Of a DNA stretch of 15,416 nt, positions 14,762 through 15,416 are shown piece by piece. Made by a program: the position numbers and the translations under genes. Positions within the stretch are counted from its first letter, which is position 1; each line of letters begins with the position of its first letter. The notes beneath the pieces were generated by a model that did no database searches, was not told where the DNA came from, and saw only the letters and a list, made by a program, of their open reading frames with translations. The stretch is taken from assembly GCA_902827055.1 (NCBI GenBank), contig CADEHD010000020.1:1-15416 (forward strand), read 5' to 3'. The stretch comes from an uncultured Chloroflexota bacterium (GTDB taxonomy: Bacteria; Chloroflexota; Dehalococcoidia; UBA2979).

Positions 14762-15416
14762 GTGACACACGACTTCGGATTCGAGGGGCTTCCGCCCATC
14801 AAGGTCATCGGCGTGGGTGGTGGCGGCTCGAACGCCGTCAACCGCATGATCAGCGCGCGGCTGCCGGGCGTGCAGTACGTCTCCGTCAACACGGACATGC
14901 AGGCCCTGGAGCACAATAACGCCCAGGTCAAAGTGCGCATCGGCGACCGGCTCACGAAGGGCCTCGGCGCCGGGGCGGACCCCCTCCGCGGTCAGCGCGC
15001 CGCCGAGGAGTCCCGCGAAGCCCTCGCAGAAGCGGTGCGGGGCGCCGAGATGGTGTTCGTGACCGCGTGCCTCGGTGGCGGGACCGGCACGGGCGCCGCG
15101 CCGATCGTCGCGGAGGTCGCGCGCGAGCAGGGTGCCCTCACCATCGGCGTCGTCACGAAGCCGTTCTCCTTCGAGGGCGCGAAGCGTCGCCAGCAGGCCG
15201 AGGAGGGCATCCGCGACCTCCAGGGCAAGGTCGACACGCTCATCGTGATCCCGAATGACCGGCTCCTCCAGATCTGCGAGCCGAACGTCCCGATCAAGCA
15301 GGCGTTCGAGGTCGCCGACGATGTCCTCCGCCAGGGCATCCAGGGCATCAGCGAGCTCATCACAGTCCCGGGCATGGTGAACCTCGACTTCGCGGACGTG
15401 CGCAAGATCATGACGG
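13745..15416 (+). CDS. ftsZ: FtsZ with a 339-residue N-terminal extension, 3'-truncated by the window
   Basis: FtsZ is the tubulin-like GTPase that forms the division ring. The frame opens at ATG 13745 after a strong AAGGAG and has no stop up to the window end; 557 residues are visible. Residues 1-339 are an acidic, Ala/Pro-rich, low-complexity region unlike any domain I recognise. From V340 (GTG 14762) a canonical FtsZ begins. In FtsZ numbering from that valine: IKVIGVGGGGSNAVNRMI (13-30), VNTDMQAL (42-49), the tubulin signature GGGTGTGAAP (105-114) and the T7 loop NLDFAD (207-212, with catalytic-type D209 and D212). The rest of the GTPase domain, the C-terminal linker and the FtsA-binding peptide lie outside the window. 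Normal FtsZs have about 10-15 residues before the IKVIGVGGGG strand, as the GTG start would give. Initiation at 13745, at 14762 or at both remains open. Confidence 0.9.
   Translation, partial: MDEQDGRVVPMGPGTLFDYLAAARRLAAAERSGEPPSQEAPVALGTAAEREALRLGAQAHALAQVTGASDQDPPTEVAPPPRERPVLDLAWDPPTPDSRSEYEPLVAMEQQVRDESDADVGTPEQRLEAAIASITVEATSVLSQADETDAAGVSDDADFERELATAALWATTEVDFLAPAPAASIDVDIAVEAVAAAEAVMATDQPIETQLASRAPVFTEVEGTPVAATLATGSAVAVAERPTASMSGGHGDASTPSEPPSPPRRDAPALWEERTLATAAPAPRFGAMPVAGGRPGEPRAPAPTSGSERPRVRRAPRASDQHTDVNNAAPSGRSGESRDVTHDFGFEGLPPIKVIGVGGGGSNAVNRMISARLPGVQYVSVNTDMQALEHNNAQVKVRIGDRLTKGLGAGADPLRGQRAAEESREALAEAVRGAEMVFVTACLGGGTGTGAAPIVAEVAREQGALTIGVVTKPFSFEGAKRRQQAEEGIRDLQGKVDTLIVIPNDRLLQICEPNVPIKQAFEVADDVLRQGIQGISELITVPGMVNLDFADVRKIMT
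14746..14764 (+). promoter_or_regulatory. Candidate internal ribosome site and GTG start for a short FtsZ
   Basis: A purine run, GGGAGAGAG (14746-14754), lies 7 bases before GTG 14762. Translation from there would give a FtsZ beginning VTHDFGF (as fMet), almost exactly the usual N-terminal length of the family. A second purine group, AGGGA (14756-14760), is too close to the GTG to act. The site is in frame with the long form, so both products would share the same GTPase and C-terminus. Confidence 0.45.

Noticed and set aside
1..15416. Actinobacterial origin
   Set aside because: High GC and cluster order fit, but ftsA with a complete ATPase and membrane helix lies between ftsQ and ftsZ, which typical Actinobacteria lack.

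Overview
The window is one uninterrupted plus-strand division and cell wall (dcw) operon from a high-GC bacterium. The gene order is rsmH (5' end cut off) - ftsL-like - ftsI - murF - mraY - murD - ftsW - murG - murC - ddl - ftsQ - ftsA - ftsZ (3' end cut off). Almost every base is coding. There are no RNA genes, mobile elements or CRISPR, and no gap exceeds 44 bases. ftsA between ftsQ and ftsZ argues against Actinobacteria. The strong GC bias at third codon positions, the variant MurG acceptor loop and the MurD NDSIATT motif suggest a high-GC member of the Chloroflexota. That placement is an inference of moderate to low confidence.

Bases 1-5353 hold rRNA methylation (rsmH), a small membrane division protein (FtsL-like), the septal transpeptidase (FtsI) and the late precursor enzymes MurF and MraY. 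Bases 5380-13700 run from murD through ftsW, murG, murC, ddl and ftsQ to ftsA as a chain of overlapping stop/start codons (TGATG, GTGA, ATGA or 8 bases), which implies tight translational coupling. Only three gaps break the chain: 30 bases before ftsI, 26 bases before murD (holding a perfect inverted repeat) and 44 bases before ftsZ (holding a small hairpin and the best Shine-Dalgarno in the window). Together the genes cover D-Ala-D-Ala synthesis (Ddl), stem-peptide ligation (MurC, MurD, MurF), lipid I and II synthesis (MraY, MurG), septal polymerisation and cross-linking (FtsW, FtsI) and the divisome scaffold (FtsL, FtsQ, FtsA, FtsZ). murE and murB are absent from their usual positions, and the flanking genes overlap so no remnant can be hidden there.

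The most unusual feature is at the end. The frame encoding FtsZ is open from an ATG at 13745 that follows a textbook AAGGAG. FtsZ is therefore predicted to carry a 339-residue N-terminal extension that is acidic, Ala/Pro-rich, lysine-free, cysteine-free and probably disordered. It is joined to a normal GTPase domain whose usual start would be a GTG at 14762. Either a long-tailed FtsZ is made, or two forms are made from two starts.
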